Origin: Lates calcarifer
Taxonomy: Eukaryota; Chordata; Actinopteri; Centropomidae
Direction: 5' to 3'
Assembly (NCBI RefSeq): GCF_001640805.2
Contig: NC_066833.1
Coordinates: 18,974,531-19,038,530, forward strand
DNA: 64,000 nucleotides
The stretch's first letter is position 1, and each line of letters starts with the position of its first letter. The notes beneath the pieces are model-generated. The model was given only the letters and a program-made list of their open reading frames with translations, was not told the origin of the DNA and did not search any database. Shown piece after piece: positions 36,931-50,060 of the stretch. The translations under genes and the position numbers were made by a program.

Positions 36931-38680
36931 AACTACCTATTTACTGAGCTCATAACTTTTTCAATAGTTGCACAATATGTATTATTTGAGCACATTCGGT
37001 CTTGTTTTGTGCTAGATATTCCGTAAAGGAAGAAAGAAGCAAAAACAGCAAGTGCAGCTGCAGCTCTAACACATTTCAAACTATTTGTGGTCAATACACA
37101 GTGAAAGGTTTAGGTTCTAATGAATTATAGAAATGACAACAGAATGATTTCCCATCACAGCATTCTTATTATTAGAGGTGATTGAATAAGGACTGGTCTA
37201 CACAGAGAGAGAGAGATGTGGAATTTGTCAGCTACCAGGTGCTTTTCAGTCAATAAATTAAAGGGGTGAGGTGTGAGTGATGAAATCATTTTAATTAAAT
37301 GGCTGAGGACATTGTGCAATATGTATGCTGCTAATGAGTTGCTAATACATACACAGTAATTATGATGTTTTCTCAATCTTAGCAATGGCATACTTACCTA
37401 AATATTATTGTGGCTCATGATTGCCTTTAGTTCAGTTTGGTTGATCATGCAGCCAGAAACCCACACGTGAGCTGTACATGATTAACATCTTTTTACTACT
37501 GCCTTGTCAGGGCTGTACTGCTCCATTTCAGAAATCCAAATCCTTTCATCAGCTAAACACTGACAAATGTTGTGAGCAGAACATTGTGATAAGTTAACAG
37601 AAGAACATTTAGTGCTGTATAGCTGCATTACATCAACAAAATGAATGGGTGTTAAGGCTAACAAAATGCTACAGTACATACTATAGAGGGATAGACAGAA
37701 AAGAACAAGCAGCAAGTACAAAAGTAATTGTGTGATTATTATTGTGGCTGTACACATTCATTTGCCTCCCCTCCCCCAACTGGATCACAAGAGGCCAACT
37801 CTTCCTTTGTATGGGTGGCCTTGTCAGTCCTCATCCATTTCCCAGGAGCCATAGCCTCCCCAATTCTTTTAGCTCTCACTAGCAGGTTAACAGCAGCTCC
37901 TCTTGAAAATGTGTTTATCTCCAAGACACAACACGAAGAAATAAATCACCATCATCAAAAGTGTTAATAGCTACTCTAATTATAAAATCCACACTTATCC
38001 TCCTCTTATCACAGCTATATTGCCTGCAACATACAGGTACATATACAGCATTCAAAAACTAATAGCCAGTATTTTTTGCAGTAATGTCAACCAGATATTT
38101 TGGTGCTTTTTAATGGCAAATTATTTTTGTAAGTAACAGATCACAAATGTCAATGTCAAAAGAATTACAAACAAGCATCTATGTAAAAAAAAAAATAGAC
38201 TCAGTCTTGCCGCCTATGCCACAATATACATGTTACTGAGGCCTAAAAGCCAAAAAACCTTTAGTGAAATTCACAACACATTTACACCATGAATCATATG
38301 GATCATTTGAGCAGTTTAGAAAATGACCCTGTCGTGAAATGGGGCTTTCAGAGAAATTCACAATTTCCAGCTGGACTATAGGACAGCCTCAGAAACGTAA
38401 AACCTCAAAGCAGATATATCGTCCTCAGAATCTCTGAGCAAGAGCCGAGTGGGGAGCAGTGGGACAGCCTTGGGACTGGGGGCCCTCTTCATGCTGGCTT
38501 GCCAGAGAGCTGCCCAAAGCATGGACAATTAGAGGGGTCCCTGGTGCCTCTTTGCTCTCTGTGCGCCTGGTGGGCTGCTCTGTAAGGCACCGGGGGGCTT
38601 GAGGAACTGACTGGGCTGGCTTGGCTGGCTGGGCCAGAGGCATAGAGCTGGGGGAGGCCTGATCTCAATAATCCCTTTGC
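36931..38680. other. non-coding desert DNA with short conserved-looking segments
   Basis: No gene was recognised. The part near 37220-37390 (CATTTTAATTAAATGGCTG and ACAGTAATTATGATG) looks enhancer-like. A GC-rich patch at 38440-38670 is open on the minus strand for 72 codons but has no domain. Confidence 0.35.
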
Positions 38681-38689
38681 CCCAAGAGG

Positions 38690-39660
38690 CTGTCACACCA
38701 CTCACACTGCTGGAAGCTAGAATGGAAATGGACCGAGGGCTTTCTGAAGCTTTTACCTGCTAGAAGAACTCATCACTGTGAGAAAGAGACGTACTGGGAA
38801 CTCACTGTGGTTCAAACACAGAGACAAGCTGTTTTTATAAAATTGAACGAACGCCTTTGATTTGACACGCAGCACTGTAAAAGACCGTCCTTTATATTAA
38901 CACACTCACACAATTTCACATACAAATCTTTAAATTGATTTTCTGCTTAAGTAGTTCTGAACACATCTTCATTTGTACTGCCACAGAGACAAAAAGGCAT
39001 CATCAGAAGTATTTTACACCCTAGACATTTATGCCTCTCATGAGGTCTGAGACTCCTTTACTTAAAAGATCGAGAGGAAAAGAGCAATAACCCTGTCGCA
39101 ATTCTTTTCCGCAGCCATTCTCTGCTTTCATTAATGTACAATTTCTTCTTGAAATTCCCTAGACCATGGCATAATCTATTGGCCTGGTGGAGTATATATG
39201 ATGTAGAATCACCTTGTTGTACAACTTAAAGTGAGCTGTCCCATATGAATATGGCCACAGTCAAAACCATTGGCCTAATTAGACCGACATGCTTCCGAAT
39301 GTGAGGGGGAACTTAGTGCAAATGGATAAAGGTCTTTCAGCACTGTGCCACCGGCTGTCTCAGTCCCTTAATGTATTACCACCTGCACCCGCAATCAGCA
39401 CAGGAACATTTAAATGACTGCGATTCAGAAGAGACCAAGCTCCAAACTGGTGGGAAACACATGAGAGGTGATTTAAGATATTGGCTGTAATGAAGCTGAC
39501 CGTTGGCAGGTCTGCTCTGAATGTGATGGGAGAAATTAGGGGCGGGAACAGGTCAGAGATGTACGTATACCGGGGGCACGGCGGCAAATGAAATGCAGAG
39601 TGGAAGTCTACAGTCGGCTGAGCTGTTTACTTCGTGTCAGGTAAACATCAACCATGGTGA
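38690..39660. promoter_or_regulatory. candidate conserved non-coding region
   Basis: Mostly complex, GC-balanced DNA. Notable words are CTTTCATTAATGTACAATTT, CATTGGCCTAATTAGACCG and TTTCAGCACTGTGCCACCGG. The last partly resembles the left half of an RE1 element. Inferred regulatory DNA, exact limits uncertain. Confidence 0.35.
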
Positions 39661-41110
39661 GCTTTGGGTGTCTGTAAAGATGATATAATCAATGTTTTGT
39701 GTTTGTTTTCGAGCAGCTAGAGTATATTGTGGTGTTCCCTTCTTATCACCTCTGACTGCTCTCTTCCCCAACATCAGCCCTCCCCTTTAAAGACTCCAAA
39801 ACAAACACAGAAACAAACAGCCTCCCTTGAGGTTGAAAATAAAATACTTTCTTCACCCTCACCTTTTTTAGCTGGAGGAATATATTTCTGTCTATATTTT
39901 TAAAACAATGAATTACACTGAACAGTCATGGAATAAAATGATCAGAAGTGTCTGACAACGATAGTGTGTGATGTGTGGAGGTAGAAATCTCAAGAACAAC
40001 AAGTAATGGAAAAAGGACAGCCTTTGGAGGCAGAACATGAGGAGATGGAAGACAGGCAACATCTGGGTATGGCTTCTCAGACTGATGGCTGCTAACTGAT
40101 CCTTGTGATTGTGATTGACAGGCACTGACCACCACTCTACCGGTGTTGGCTTCTCCACACTGCTGAGCACAGCAGGTAGTGTGAAGGCTCGCTGAGATTC
40201 CCAATAAAATGGACATTACAGGGATAAACAACAGCCGGCCTCGCAGAGGTGAATGTTGGGCACGTAGCACTCCATCACACAATGTACCAGGGTTCACTGA
40301 CTCTGCACTGTTTCAGGACTGCAGAATATAGAGCCACACTCAGGCAAACATCTTATTGAAAAAGTTAAAATGACCAGTGGTTTCCAACAAGATATGCTCT
40401 TCAGTCGAACAAGCGCTCAACCAAACAGAAGAGTGAGAATCAGATAGCGTAGTGGTAGCGTTCTACAATAATGTTAAAGATAGAGAGCATATCTAAATCT
40501 ACATGGAATTAGGTTAAAAAAAAAAAAGCAGACAAGCCTATTTGCTTTTTTTTTGACAGGTGCAGTTGTTAAAAGCATGCTTTAAATAAGTGTTTAGTGT
40601 TTGTCCTTGAAAATGGTTGAGCACTGTTCATGTGGTTTCCAAAAATGAAAGTATATGTATAATGTAGGTTGCATAAGTGTCGTCTTTATCCGGTAAATAT
40701 TCCCATGAGCAATGAAAATAAAGGCTCAAAGCCATTTACATCCCTAATTTTCACATCCATTAAAGAGATGAATGCTTTGATACCATAGCAGTGTTTATCT
40801 GTGGTCTCTGGGGATTCATTAAAGTGAACACTCCTTTCAAAATATAATCTATTGCTTAATTAAACTTCCCAAATATGAAATTTGAACCCACATATCTGAA
40901 GAGAAGTTACTGCTTTGTTGTTCCCTCATTTGCACAATATTTTAATGAACTAGTTGCTAAGATATATTGCCATTTGCATGTAAATAAACTTTTTCTTCAA
41001 GCACTTAACAGCTTTGATTTGGATGTTGTTGCTTTTTCTGTGTTTTTTTGTTTTGTTTTGAGATTTTTTTGGGGGGGTTTTTTGTGTTGGATGGACCTCC
41101 CAAGAATACG
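39661..41110. other. non-coding desert DNA
   Basis: No gene was recognised. The two overlapping minus-strand frames (39913-40297) carry no known domain. Poly-A at 40515-40527, an octamer ATTTGCAT at 40972-40979 and a T/G-rich run at 41039-41088 were noted. Confidence 0.4.
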
Positions 41111-41119
41111 AATTCAAGC

Positions 41120-41500
41120 CCACTGACTGCTTAGTAAATTTCACAGCTTCTAGCTCTGAAGCACATCATTACAATGTGTGAAATTTTAATCAGAGATGTT
41201 GTGAAGAAACAGCGATCAGGCAACGAACATAATTAATGTCCTCTGTCATAGAGATTATGATGGCAAATTTGAATGTGCAAGTGTTTTAAAGAGCAAGGGG
41301 AAATGCATTAACTAAATTACATAGCATGACGTGAATGAGCCATCACGCTTTTCTGTCAGTTTATGTATGCACAGATATCCTTTATTATATAGGATGCCAT
41401 TACTTTCCTCTTAATTGAACACTGTTTTGTTTGGCACAGCCCTACTGAACTTTTCATCAGCCATGCATAAATTTTATGCATGGCTTCCTCATACATGTCT
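41120..41500. promoter_or_regulatory. candidate conserved element ending in a 27-bp palindrome
   Basis: Complex block with GAACATAATTAATGTCC, AAATGCATTAACTAAATTAC and GCATGACGTGAATG words. Its right end carries a perfect inverted repeat at 41459-41485. Inferred regulatory DNA. Confidence 0.4.
41459..41485. repeat. 27-bp perfect palindrome
   Basis: Two 13-bp arms, AGCCATGCATAAA (41459-41471) and its exact complement (41473-41485), flank a single T. Each arm contains ATGCATAAA, which is close to a POU/octamer site, so the structure could bind a dimer. Confidence 0.93.
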
Positions 41501-41991
41501 CAATCAAAGCAGATTTACAGAGCACCAGATGCAACACATGACTTGGTGTATATTGACTATACAGTAAACCAAGATAAAACCAAATGAAAAATAAATTTCT
41601 GTATTCAAAAAAGTTAATTTTAAATAAAAAATAAATGTGCCCAGATTGTTTAAAATGAAATTGTAATGACAACTGATCTACAAATGATGTGTTAATAAAA
41701 CATTTGATCCCTATATTAAGCCATAGCTTTATTGTAAGAGTTGCTGTTGCCAGGACAATTTGTTTTATAATGCTCACTTGCTCATTAAAATGCAAATTGT
41801 GCATACACTTTCATTTTCCAGTACAATAATCCAGACTCAGACTGTTTATCCTATCATCAACTTCACTATAAAGACAAGCTGTGGTTTACAGTGTGCTGCT
41901 GCTAAGACCAAGCATATGCACAGACACATTCACCACTTGCCCTTGCATACACATGTACAAACTTCTATGCAATTTTTACCATGCAATACAC

Positions 41992-42012
41992 GCACACACA
42001 CACACACACACA
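41992..42012. repeat. (CA)n microsatellite
   Basis: About ten CA units followed by ATATATGG. Confidence 0.92.
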
Positions 42013-42352
42013 TATATGGATTGTTATAGTTTGAAGCTCAGGCCAGAAGTACTCAAAGTACTTCAAAACTATACTTGACTGAAGCACATTTCAGGACTCA
42101 TTGTCAAGGACCAAGTTTAATGCAAATTTAGGAATATTTCTCTATTTTATTAATCCTGTAAAATGTATTTTTTTCCCCTTTAAAATAGAGGTTATACATT
42201 TGAAGAGTCCCAGCTCACAAGCTCTCTATCAGTGGAATTCAAGGGAACAAGCAAACCTGGTCCAACAAATAATCACATGCAGAGAGATAAAGCTGCTAAG
42301 TTATCCCAATGGTCACATTGTGGGAGTCGTTAATGTGTCACTAATGTGTGTA

Positions 42353-42380
42353 TGAGAGAGAGAGAGGGAGAAAGAAAGAA

Positions 42381-42414
<34 letters not shown>
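42353..42414. repeat. (GA)n microsatellite
   Basis: Long GA repeat with GGGAGAAAGAAAG interruptions. Confidence 0.95.
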
Positions 42415-42415
<1 letters not shown>

Positions 42416-42417
<2 letters not shown>

Positions 42418-42860
42418 TGCAAGGAAAACTGTAGACCTGGCACTGTGCCCAACAGTTGCCAAGGCCGTACTCTCGTTTCTGTCACCGGCATTTGTTTCAC
42501 AAGCCTCCTAATCAATTGGAATGCAGCCCCTGAAATAGAACTTGGCACCGGACTCAACTCCTCTATTGTGCCTGTTGGTCAATGCTCAGAGAATACCACC
42601 CGTCACTCATGTCACTTTCCAATTTCCCCTTTTAACAGGGTGAGCGGGGAGGACATTAAACAAATTTTACATTATTGGCCTGCCAGCGCGTAAGAAGAGG
42701 ATTCCCACTGTACAATAATTTACTCTGGAGTTGTCTGCAGCGAGGGTTCTGCCAGGTGTGTGTCCTTTTGTGTTCAGTTGACAAGCAGTGTTAATGAAAT
42801 CAGAGCTGATGGCAGGGAGAATAAAGAGGACCAGCTAGGTTGGTTAGTGAACAGTGAAAA
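42416..42860. promoter_or_regulatory. strong candidate conserved non-coding element
   Basis: About 440 bases of complex, GC-balanced DNA directly after the GA repeat. Words include CTCCTAATCAATTGGAATGC, TTTGTTTCAC, GGACATTAAACAAATTTTAC and ACAATAATTTACTC. A 115-codon open frame begins in the repeat, but most of it has no recognisable domain. Inferred enhancer. Confidence 0.42.
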
Positions 42861-43129
42861 CTGGAGAAAGTGCATTCATTCTAATTTACTTAAGACAGCA
42901 CTGAGAGGGATCACCACCCAAGTACACAGTCATTAGTCCATTTGATACAGTGTAAGGCACTGGGATGTAAATTGCTGATTTCTCTCGCAAATGGATAAAC
43001 AGTGGATAAACAACCCCCAGCAGGAAACTTGAAGACTGATAGGCCATTGCCTCTGTGACATGCCACTGCATCAGCCTCTGCATGTTGCCATGTGTTCCTC
43101 AACTAATCAAGGGCATCCTGCTTCTCGTC

Positions 43130-43650
43130 GTTTCTGTCTTGGGCTGCCAACAGATTCATCACAGGCTGGGTTAAACAGGAATAAAAACACATTAGTGTCA
43201 TGTTAGACTGATAGAGAGAAGTGCCTGGATTGGTGCTCCACAATGGTAAAAGTCTGACTGCGTATTGATTTGTGCTACATAAATCTTGTTTTCTGTCTGC
43301 GCTAGTGAATCAGTCGTGACCCCTAGGGTTAACAAACATTGTTGAGGCTTTCAGCTGGCGTGTGAGCCAACACCACCCATGCATTGCAATAGCAATGCCC
43401 CATCTTGTCATTCCTCAGCCTGCCTGGCTTTACTAATTGCTGGCAATCAACAGACAATTTGATGGGGCTGAGAGAGGTGGTGGGTTTCTTGTGGTTTTTG
43501 GCTCTAACAAGGAGGTTTGAGGCTCCTGCAGCCAAAAACTATCAACAATGGATGTGAATTGGTCAGCAGGAGTCTGTGAGTTACAACCTGGATTAATTGG
43601 CATAAGGGGATCCAGCATGGCTAGCGCCAGATCACATTAAGCTGATGAGA
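43130..43650. promoter_or_regulatory. candidate conserved element with a small palindrome
   Basis: Complex block containing GCATTGC-AATA-GCAATGC at 43381-43398 (7-bp arms), TTTACTAATTGCTGG and CTGGATTAATTGGCATAAG. No protein family was seen in the overlapping minus-strand frames. Inferred regulatory DNA. Confidence 0.4.
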
Positions 43651-44520
43651 TTTGACTCACTGTAAACTTTCACAAAGGCAAATCCCTCGTTACAGTGACT
43701 GAATGACACTATAGCATGGAAACCTAACTACTTATCTGTTACTCCTCCTGAAAAGACATTCATATATTATATCAGCTGCTGAATAATATACATTTACTGG
43801 GGAAACTAGAAACAAACAGCTGTGTCTTTTACAAAAGGCTATTGTGAGCTTTTTGTGGAGACGAGCTGAAAGCAACTAGGTACACAATATGTAGGTTGAG
43901 CGATTTAACGACCACAATATTTTGCAGGTCCCTAATGGCCACTTTTTGTTTTAATAAGTCATGGAAACATCAGGTGTTAAATTGTTTAATCTTTCAGTAG
44001 TATATGAAATCCATTTGTTTGTGGGCTTCCAAGATTACCATTGAGAAAGTAATTACATTATTACAGGTGCTATCATCATCATTTATCTTTCTGACATTTT
44101 AAGACTTACTAAATGCCAGACTGTTCCTCAGAGACGAGAGCTTGATCCTATGAGATGCTCAAACACTTTTAATCACAGGATCTTTAAATTCCAGTAGTGT
44201 TCATCCGCAAACTTTAAGCGTAACAGAGGCTTGAAAAAACATTTTTATTACCTCAGGTATTGTCAAGACAAAAGAGTTCATATGGTGCAAATTTGAAAAT
44301 GGTCTGTTTCTTTTTTTATGTGATCAATCTGCCTGAACAAGTGATCAAGTTAATTCTATCATATCAGACACACATGGGTCCTTAGAAGGCATAAATGTTC
44401 ATGAGTAAAACTGGCTAACATTAATCAGTGCGCCTGCTGAGAGGGAGGTCTGTGTGTGTGCACGCTGCTGGGTAGGGAGGGAGAATAGAGTAAGAGGATA
44501 ACAGAATTAAACAGCTAGAT
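43651..44520. other. non-coding desert DNA
   Basis: No gene or repeat family was recognised. Moderately complex sequence without a distinctive motif cluster. Confidence 0.4.
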
Positions 44521-44529
44521 ATAGAAAAG

Positions 44530-45350
44530 GGGGATGGCGTGTCTCTGGAGGCCTCCACACCAGTGCTCACCCTGCTGCCAGGCACACTACACACACCAGA
44601 GACCTTATTTACCCAGCAGCCCCAAAGAGGCCTGGGCCCCAGATCTTATTTACTCAGAGCCTGGGCAACCATCAGGTGCTGAGGGGATCTGGCCAGCAGC
44701 AAAAGCAAATACCCCAGATCAAAACCAACCATGGAGGAAGAAAGGGGCGCTCAGCCAAAGTCCTGGTCAAGCGCTAATGTTTACTCTTTGGTTTGAAGGG
44801 CTATGGATGGACTCCATTTGAAGAACTCCAAACTGACACCCCACTCCCACCCCCACCCTACACCTACTATAAAATAAAGGAAAAAATCTGATGGCTACCA
44901 CTGTCTCATATCCATATGTCTAGAGTACCTGCAGTAATGTGGACTTCTCTCGTCTTTTAAACCGGCACTGCCACCGGTCTTCAGGATCAGACATGGTGTC
45001 GGGGGAAAGAGAGATGAAGACGGAAAAAAAAAGCCCAGCTAATGACTAGCTCTTATGCATCAGTGCACTTACTAATGAGCTTCCAGGGAGAGGCTGGCAG
45101 AGCCAGAGCGAAGGCTGAGCCGGGATGTGAGAGGCCTGGGCCATCACTTCCCCGCTGTGATCCCTGCCTTCCCACTCGCAAGGAGCCCCGGATCCCAGCC
45201 ACTAATGAGTGTTAGAGGGAGAGTCCAAGCTCGCGTCCACCTGCCAGCCTTCAGAGCCCAGGCTGCTGCAAGACAGTAGGGGTCAGACGCATTCCTGAGC
45301 TCTTAATAATTTACATCATATTGATTTCCTCACTGTTAGACACTCTCACC
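44530..45350. promoter_or_regulatory. GC-richer candidate conserved region
   Basis: This is among the GC-richest non-coding parts of the desert. Repeated ACTAATGAG words occur (near 45071 and 45201), together with GCTAATGACTAGC and CTCTTAATAATTTACATC. A 95-codon frame at 44534-44821 has no recognised domain. C-rich text at 44838-44866 (CCCCACTCCCACCCCCACCC) has minus-strand G-quadruplex potential. Confidence 0.38.
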
Positions 45351-46220
45351 TGCATGAGCTCTCACTCCCACTTTCTCTGTCTGCCTCTCTCTCTCCATGA
45401 AATAAGCACATTCCACCAGAGAGAGGAGTTAGAATGATACAAAAGCATGTAACTTTGCCCTGGCTCCAAACCAGTTAAATACAACATTCAATTTAATAGA
45501 TTGTGCACAATGTCTGTGTCAGTGGGGACTGTGGGCTCTCTGTGAGTGTCAACTACTGGAGCGTGGGCCTTGAAAATGGAAGACTCATATTGGTAGTTAT
45601 TGCTACAGAGTAGATATGCTGCACATAAAATACTTTGCACGGTGAAACTTGAAAATGCATTCCTTAACTTTATTTGACATGCTAAAAACCAATGACATCA
45701 GTTATCCCTCGTTTCCATGCTGTACCTTACCATATTTCAGTTTAAAAAAGGCGTGGACTTCTGCACAAAGAAGTTATCAAACCTAAAAAGAAGAGCCAAA
45801 TCAAAAGGTACAAAAATGCAAGAATAAAAATAAATTATGCAGTTTGCATTCTGCTTAACCTCTAATCAAACTCAGAGAGGAGGACATTAGTATTCTCCCT
45901 TTGTCAATATGATGATCTGTATACTCAGTCCTTTAAATATTCATCAGCTTAGAACATAGAGTTCTTCTTACTCTGATTCATAATTCAAATGATATGAATG
46001 TTACATAGGTATGCCATTATTTCCCCCTCACAGGAACAACTTTCTATCATCAGTGCCACACTTAAGAATGACTTTTAACACCATCCACCTCTCTTCATTG
46101 GAGACACAACTTCAAAGTATACTTACTCCTGTTCTCTAACACAGATTTCTCACTAAGAATTAACTCTACCAGGAAGGATTTACATGACATTTTAACACAA
46201 TTATTTATCATCTTTTATCC
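45351..46220. other. non-coding desert DNA
   Basis: A short CT-rich run lies at 45371-45397. Otherwise AT-rich sequence without recognisable features. Confidence 0.4.
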
Positions 46221-46224
46221 AAGA

Positions 46225-46266
46225 TCTATCTATCCATCTATCCATCTAGCTATCTAGCTATCTATC
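46225..46266. repeat. tetranucleotide microsatellite (ATCT/CATC type)
   Basis: Interleaved CTAT, CCAT and AGCTAT units, an imperfect tetranucleotide repeat. Confidence 0.88.
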
Positions 46267-49200
46267 CTCACTCTGCACGTCTTTGGTCAGGTTATGTTTC
46301 TGGTTGTCTCTGTAGTTCTCACCCTGCCTCTGGCAAGCCTAGACAGGCTTATTCTGCTAATTCCCAGTGTAATAATCCAACACACACTGTGCCACAGGTT
46401 TGGTCCTTCCAGTCAGGTCACTCTGAGAGCATCAGTCTGAAGCTATTCAGCATAATAACACTAAGCTAGAAATGAGTGTCAAGTTACAGTGGAATGATTG
46501 TTTGCATTTATGTGTCATGATCCACAGCCTCATTCATGCGTAAGTACCGAAACCTGGTGCAAATGTCATGAAAGTGTCTCTTACAGTGCTCGTTTTAGTT
46601 TTAAAACTTTTGAAATTCATAAAGAATTCATGGAGAATCTATTTTAACTGACAATAACACAAGTGAGACTGGTTGACCAGCTCTTTACTGCTGACTTCTT
46701 ACTTATGTCTTGGTCAACACTGCCCTCTTCTGATTTACTTTTGTTTGCAATATTTGTGTGCAGACAAGTTAGTTTTGGAAAATCCAATATCCCCAATATC
46801 ACCAGATGTGTGCCAGCCCATTTACTGGGGTTGATTACAGCAATAAATTTCAAGGACAACATCTCTTAATGGAGCAGAAATTCCACAGAGGAAGGAGCTT
46901 ACAATAAATGCTAAACCATATTTATTCAACACAGTCTAGTCTCCAGCTCAGCCTTGTGAGTCAAACATTTGCACACTCCTCCCTGTCCTGCCCGGTTCTC
47001 TCTGTTTGTCTTACATGCATATGCCAACAACTACATATGCATTCAGAGTACAAGCATAGATACACATGCATGTTTTCACATGGAAGTTTTAAGCCAATAT
47101 CTTTAACTTCTAATATTCTGAACAAGTTGTAATATTTACAGTATTTATTTGTGTCCTTTATTTTCCATAAAGCAGTCTTTGTGATTCTTTTAAAAGGCTT
47201 CACTTGGCTAGACTTCAGTTGGCATTGGAGCATTTATGTACACAGTAGTTTATGTTTGGAGTATGTGCTACTCAATTATGCACCATCGTCATTACCTCCA
47301 AAAAACACAACTGACAATAAATGTCTAAAGAATATGAATATGTATGAATATGTTAAAAAGAGAGATTATTTAGTTACTTCCTCGTTAAAACGTCATTTTC
47401 TGTGACAGATAAATTGCTTAAAACACCATCCATAAACTATGACTAATTGTTTAGGAGGCTTTAAAATGCAATTGTCAGTTGCATAAATTTGGAGACTATA
47501 TGAATTAACAATGTTGCCTGTGTTTCATTTAGAAGAAAATAAGGTAAAATATTAATAACACATCTGCAAATTCATGAATTTTACATGGCAACTTTACCTT
47601 TTTGTTCTGCTGATAAATTATTTCCAATACTTAAAACTAAATTTCATCTAGCAGCACAAAATCTGAATCATCATCTTCACAAGATCAGATGGAGACATTT
47701 ACTTGACTTTAGAGTGGATAATTATGACATGACATGACAGATTTAATAAGATGTAAACTTTTATGACTGTAGGATTATGATAATGAAAGTATGTCAGGTC
47801 TGTAGCACTGAGCTGCTGAGGCTGATCTTGGACAATGGTACTGACAAGTTAGCTGTCACATTATTTTGAAATCAGTCTTTAGTTTCTGACTGGAGTCTAA
47901 CCTCAGAGGCCCACTTCAGTTCCTCACTGTAGGTATAGAGACATAATTAAAATAAAGCGCGTGCAGAACCATGCCTTTTTGTTAAATAGAGTGAGATACA
48001 GTGCTCCACCATCTGAACATCTCTGTCTAGCATTATTTAGGGCTGGGTGCTAATACATGAGGACAAGCCAGCTTTTACATGTAGATCACATGCTTGTGTC
48101 ATGTGTTGTGGGAGGTTCAAAAGGAGCCAGGATACAGCTCAGGGTAGGGGACAATGCATTGAAATTTTACGTGTAATTGGTCCTGGTAACCACATTGATG
48201 TCAGCACAGAGCTATGTATTCCTGCATTGTCTAAAACGCTACATTCTTCAAGTTCAAAAGTCAATTCTTTGTAATCAAAATTAGTAATTCAGTGAGATAA
48301 TTCATTCTAACCACTAAAATAACTCTAAAGCTCACAATGTTGTAGTGAAATGTAATTGTAGCAGCAGTTGCTAGTGAAGTGTAACTAATAACTGAGAATA
48401 CACCTAAAACTGTCAGATTCATAGCTGAGGGGCTGCATTAGGCCTGAGAAGTGAGAGGGCCCCAAAAAGACGAGAAACTATTATTAAGAAAAAGATTTTA
48501 TTTTAACAATAAATTTTTGTTACAACATAAATTAGTTTGTCTTGTTTAGCAAATTACTCTATAATTCGGCCAGTCAGTATTTGAGCTAATCCTAGGTAAT
48601 TTCTATGATATATTGCAGGAAATGTATTTGCATAACTGTTTGTTTTGGGTATTCCCCTGTGCTGCCCACTGAAAATGGTGTCTGGCCAGGATCCAGTAAG
48701 TGTGCAACAAACACGACAGCATGAGTCACTTGAAGACTCCTTATACCCTTGCAACACACAGAGAGAGAACACAAAAAAGCAAAACCATCACAACACCAAA
48801 TTAGACAGTATTACAGTGTTACTTGTGCAGCTCTTGAATTAGACTGTACAACATAGACAGGTGCTCCTTTCATTGCATTCAGCTTAAAGTTAATGTACTA
48901 TATAACGAATAAACTGAAAATGGTCAAGGCTGAGAGCTTGCAACATGCATGCTTCTTTCTAAGGTTATTCTGAGGTCACTCCCGAGTGCCTCCTCGTCTT
49001 TCCTTGTACATCAAAAATTATAAACCTCCCTTTTATTTTTAGTCATTACAGAAAATTGCATCTGCATCATTGACACTACGGTTGATCATAGTGAAGATCA
49101 AAGGAGTAAAGTATAGCACAAGGGAATACTCATTAAAAATGCTTAGGTGGCTGGTAGTGCTGTACAAAAATAAACCTTCCCCCTTTGAGGAAAGGAGCAA

Positions 49201-49820
49201 ATAAGCAAAGATACAGAGCCTCATGGCCCCCATCCCCCAACCCACCTTCCTTCATGAGTGCAGTGGTTGCATATCTCCTCAGTGAAAACATGTAGTTGTC
49301 TGTCCTCATGATTATACAGACTACATCCTAAACTTACTATATTATCTTTTATTTATATTACTCATTGAAGTACGGTTGCCTGTCCAGGGTGTGCGGGCTG
49401 TTTGGGTGATGCATGACAACATCTGTGTTAGTTAGCTTGGATGTGGAAAGCGACTTTTTACTGGCAGCTCTCCAGTCAGACAGAGCTGTGGAGACTATTT
49501 ACAGTGAGAGTCCCTCATGTGAGATGTGCCAACCAGACAGAGCACAAGGAGTTAGGGCTTTTCAGAAGCATAATACACACCCTCAAACTACTGTTATCAA
49601 GTACACAATGACATGAAGGGTCACGTTTGGTAATACTGAATGTTTCTATATCAGTTACTTCGACCTGTTGCTTACAATAAATGTCAAAGCCTTTCATTTA
49701 TCCTTTTGGCAAATTATAGCGTATTTAATATCATTGAATTGACTTAAGTCACTGGTAAGTCAAATTTATAATAAAACCATTTATGAGGAAAACATAACCA
49801 TAGAAGAACTGCATGAAAAG
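46267..49820. other. non-coding desert DNA, nothing recognised
   Basis: AT-rich. Open frames up to about 90 codons occur on both strands, often overlapping in antisense pairs (for example 46644-46869), as expected by chance. One octamer ATTTGCAT lies at 48626-48633. No RNA gene or transposase was recognised. Confidence 0.4.
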
Positions 49821-49834
49821 TAGCCTACACAGGC

Positions 49835-50060
49835 AGGGGGAGAGGGGCAGTGGCACATCTATTGGGGCACACCAGTTTCCATGGTAACATGGAAATCACA
49901 GAAGGGATAACTGAAATGAGGTAATCACTTTCATTGAGCCCTGCCAGCAGTTTGACAACAGTGGTGATAAACTGCTCCTCCTAAAACTTGTCAAGAAGAT
50001 GACAATAGCTGGAAATTCTTTTTTGTTTCCATATCCTCAGGACTTTCCCAGAAATTGCTG
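49835..50060. promoter_or_regulatory. candidate element with RFX X-box-like site
   Basis: GTTTCCATGGTAAC at 49875-49888 is an imperfect palindrome matching the RFX X-box pattern (GTnRCC-RGYAAC) except at one position. It lies in complex sequence that also has AACTGAAATGAGGTAATCAC. Inferred site. Confidence 0.4.
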
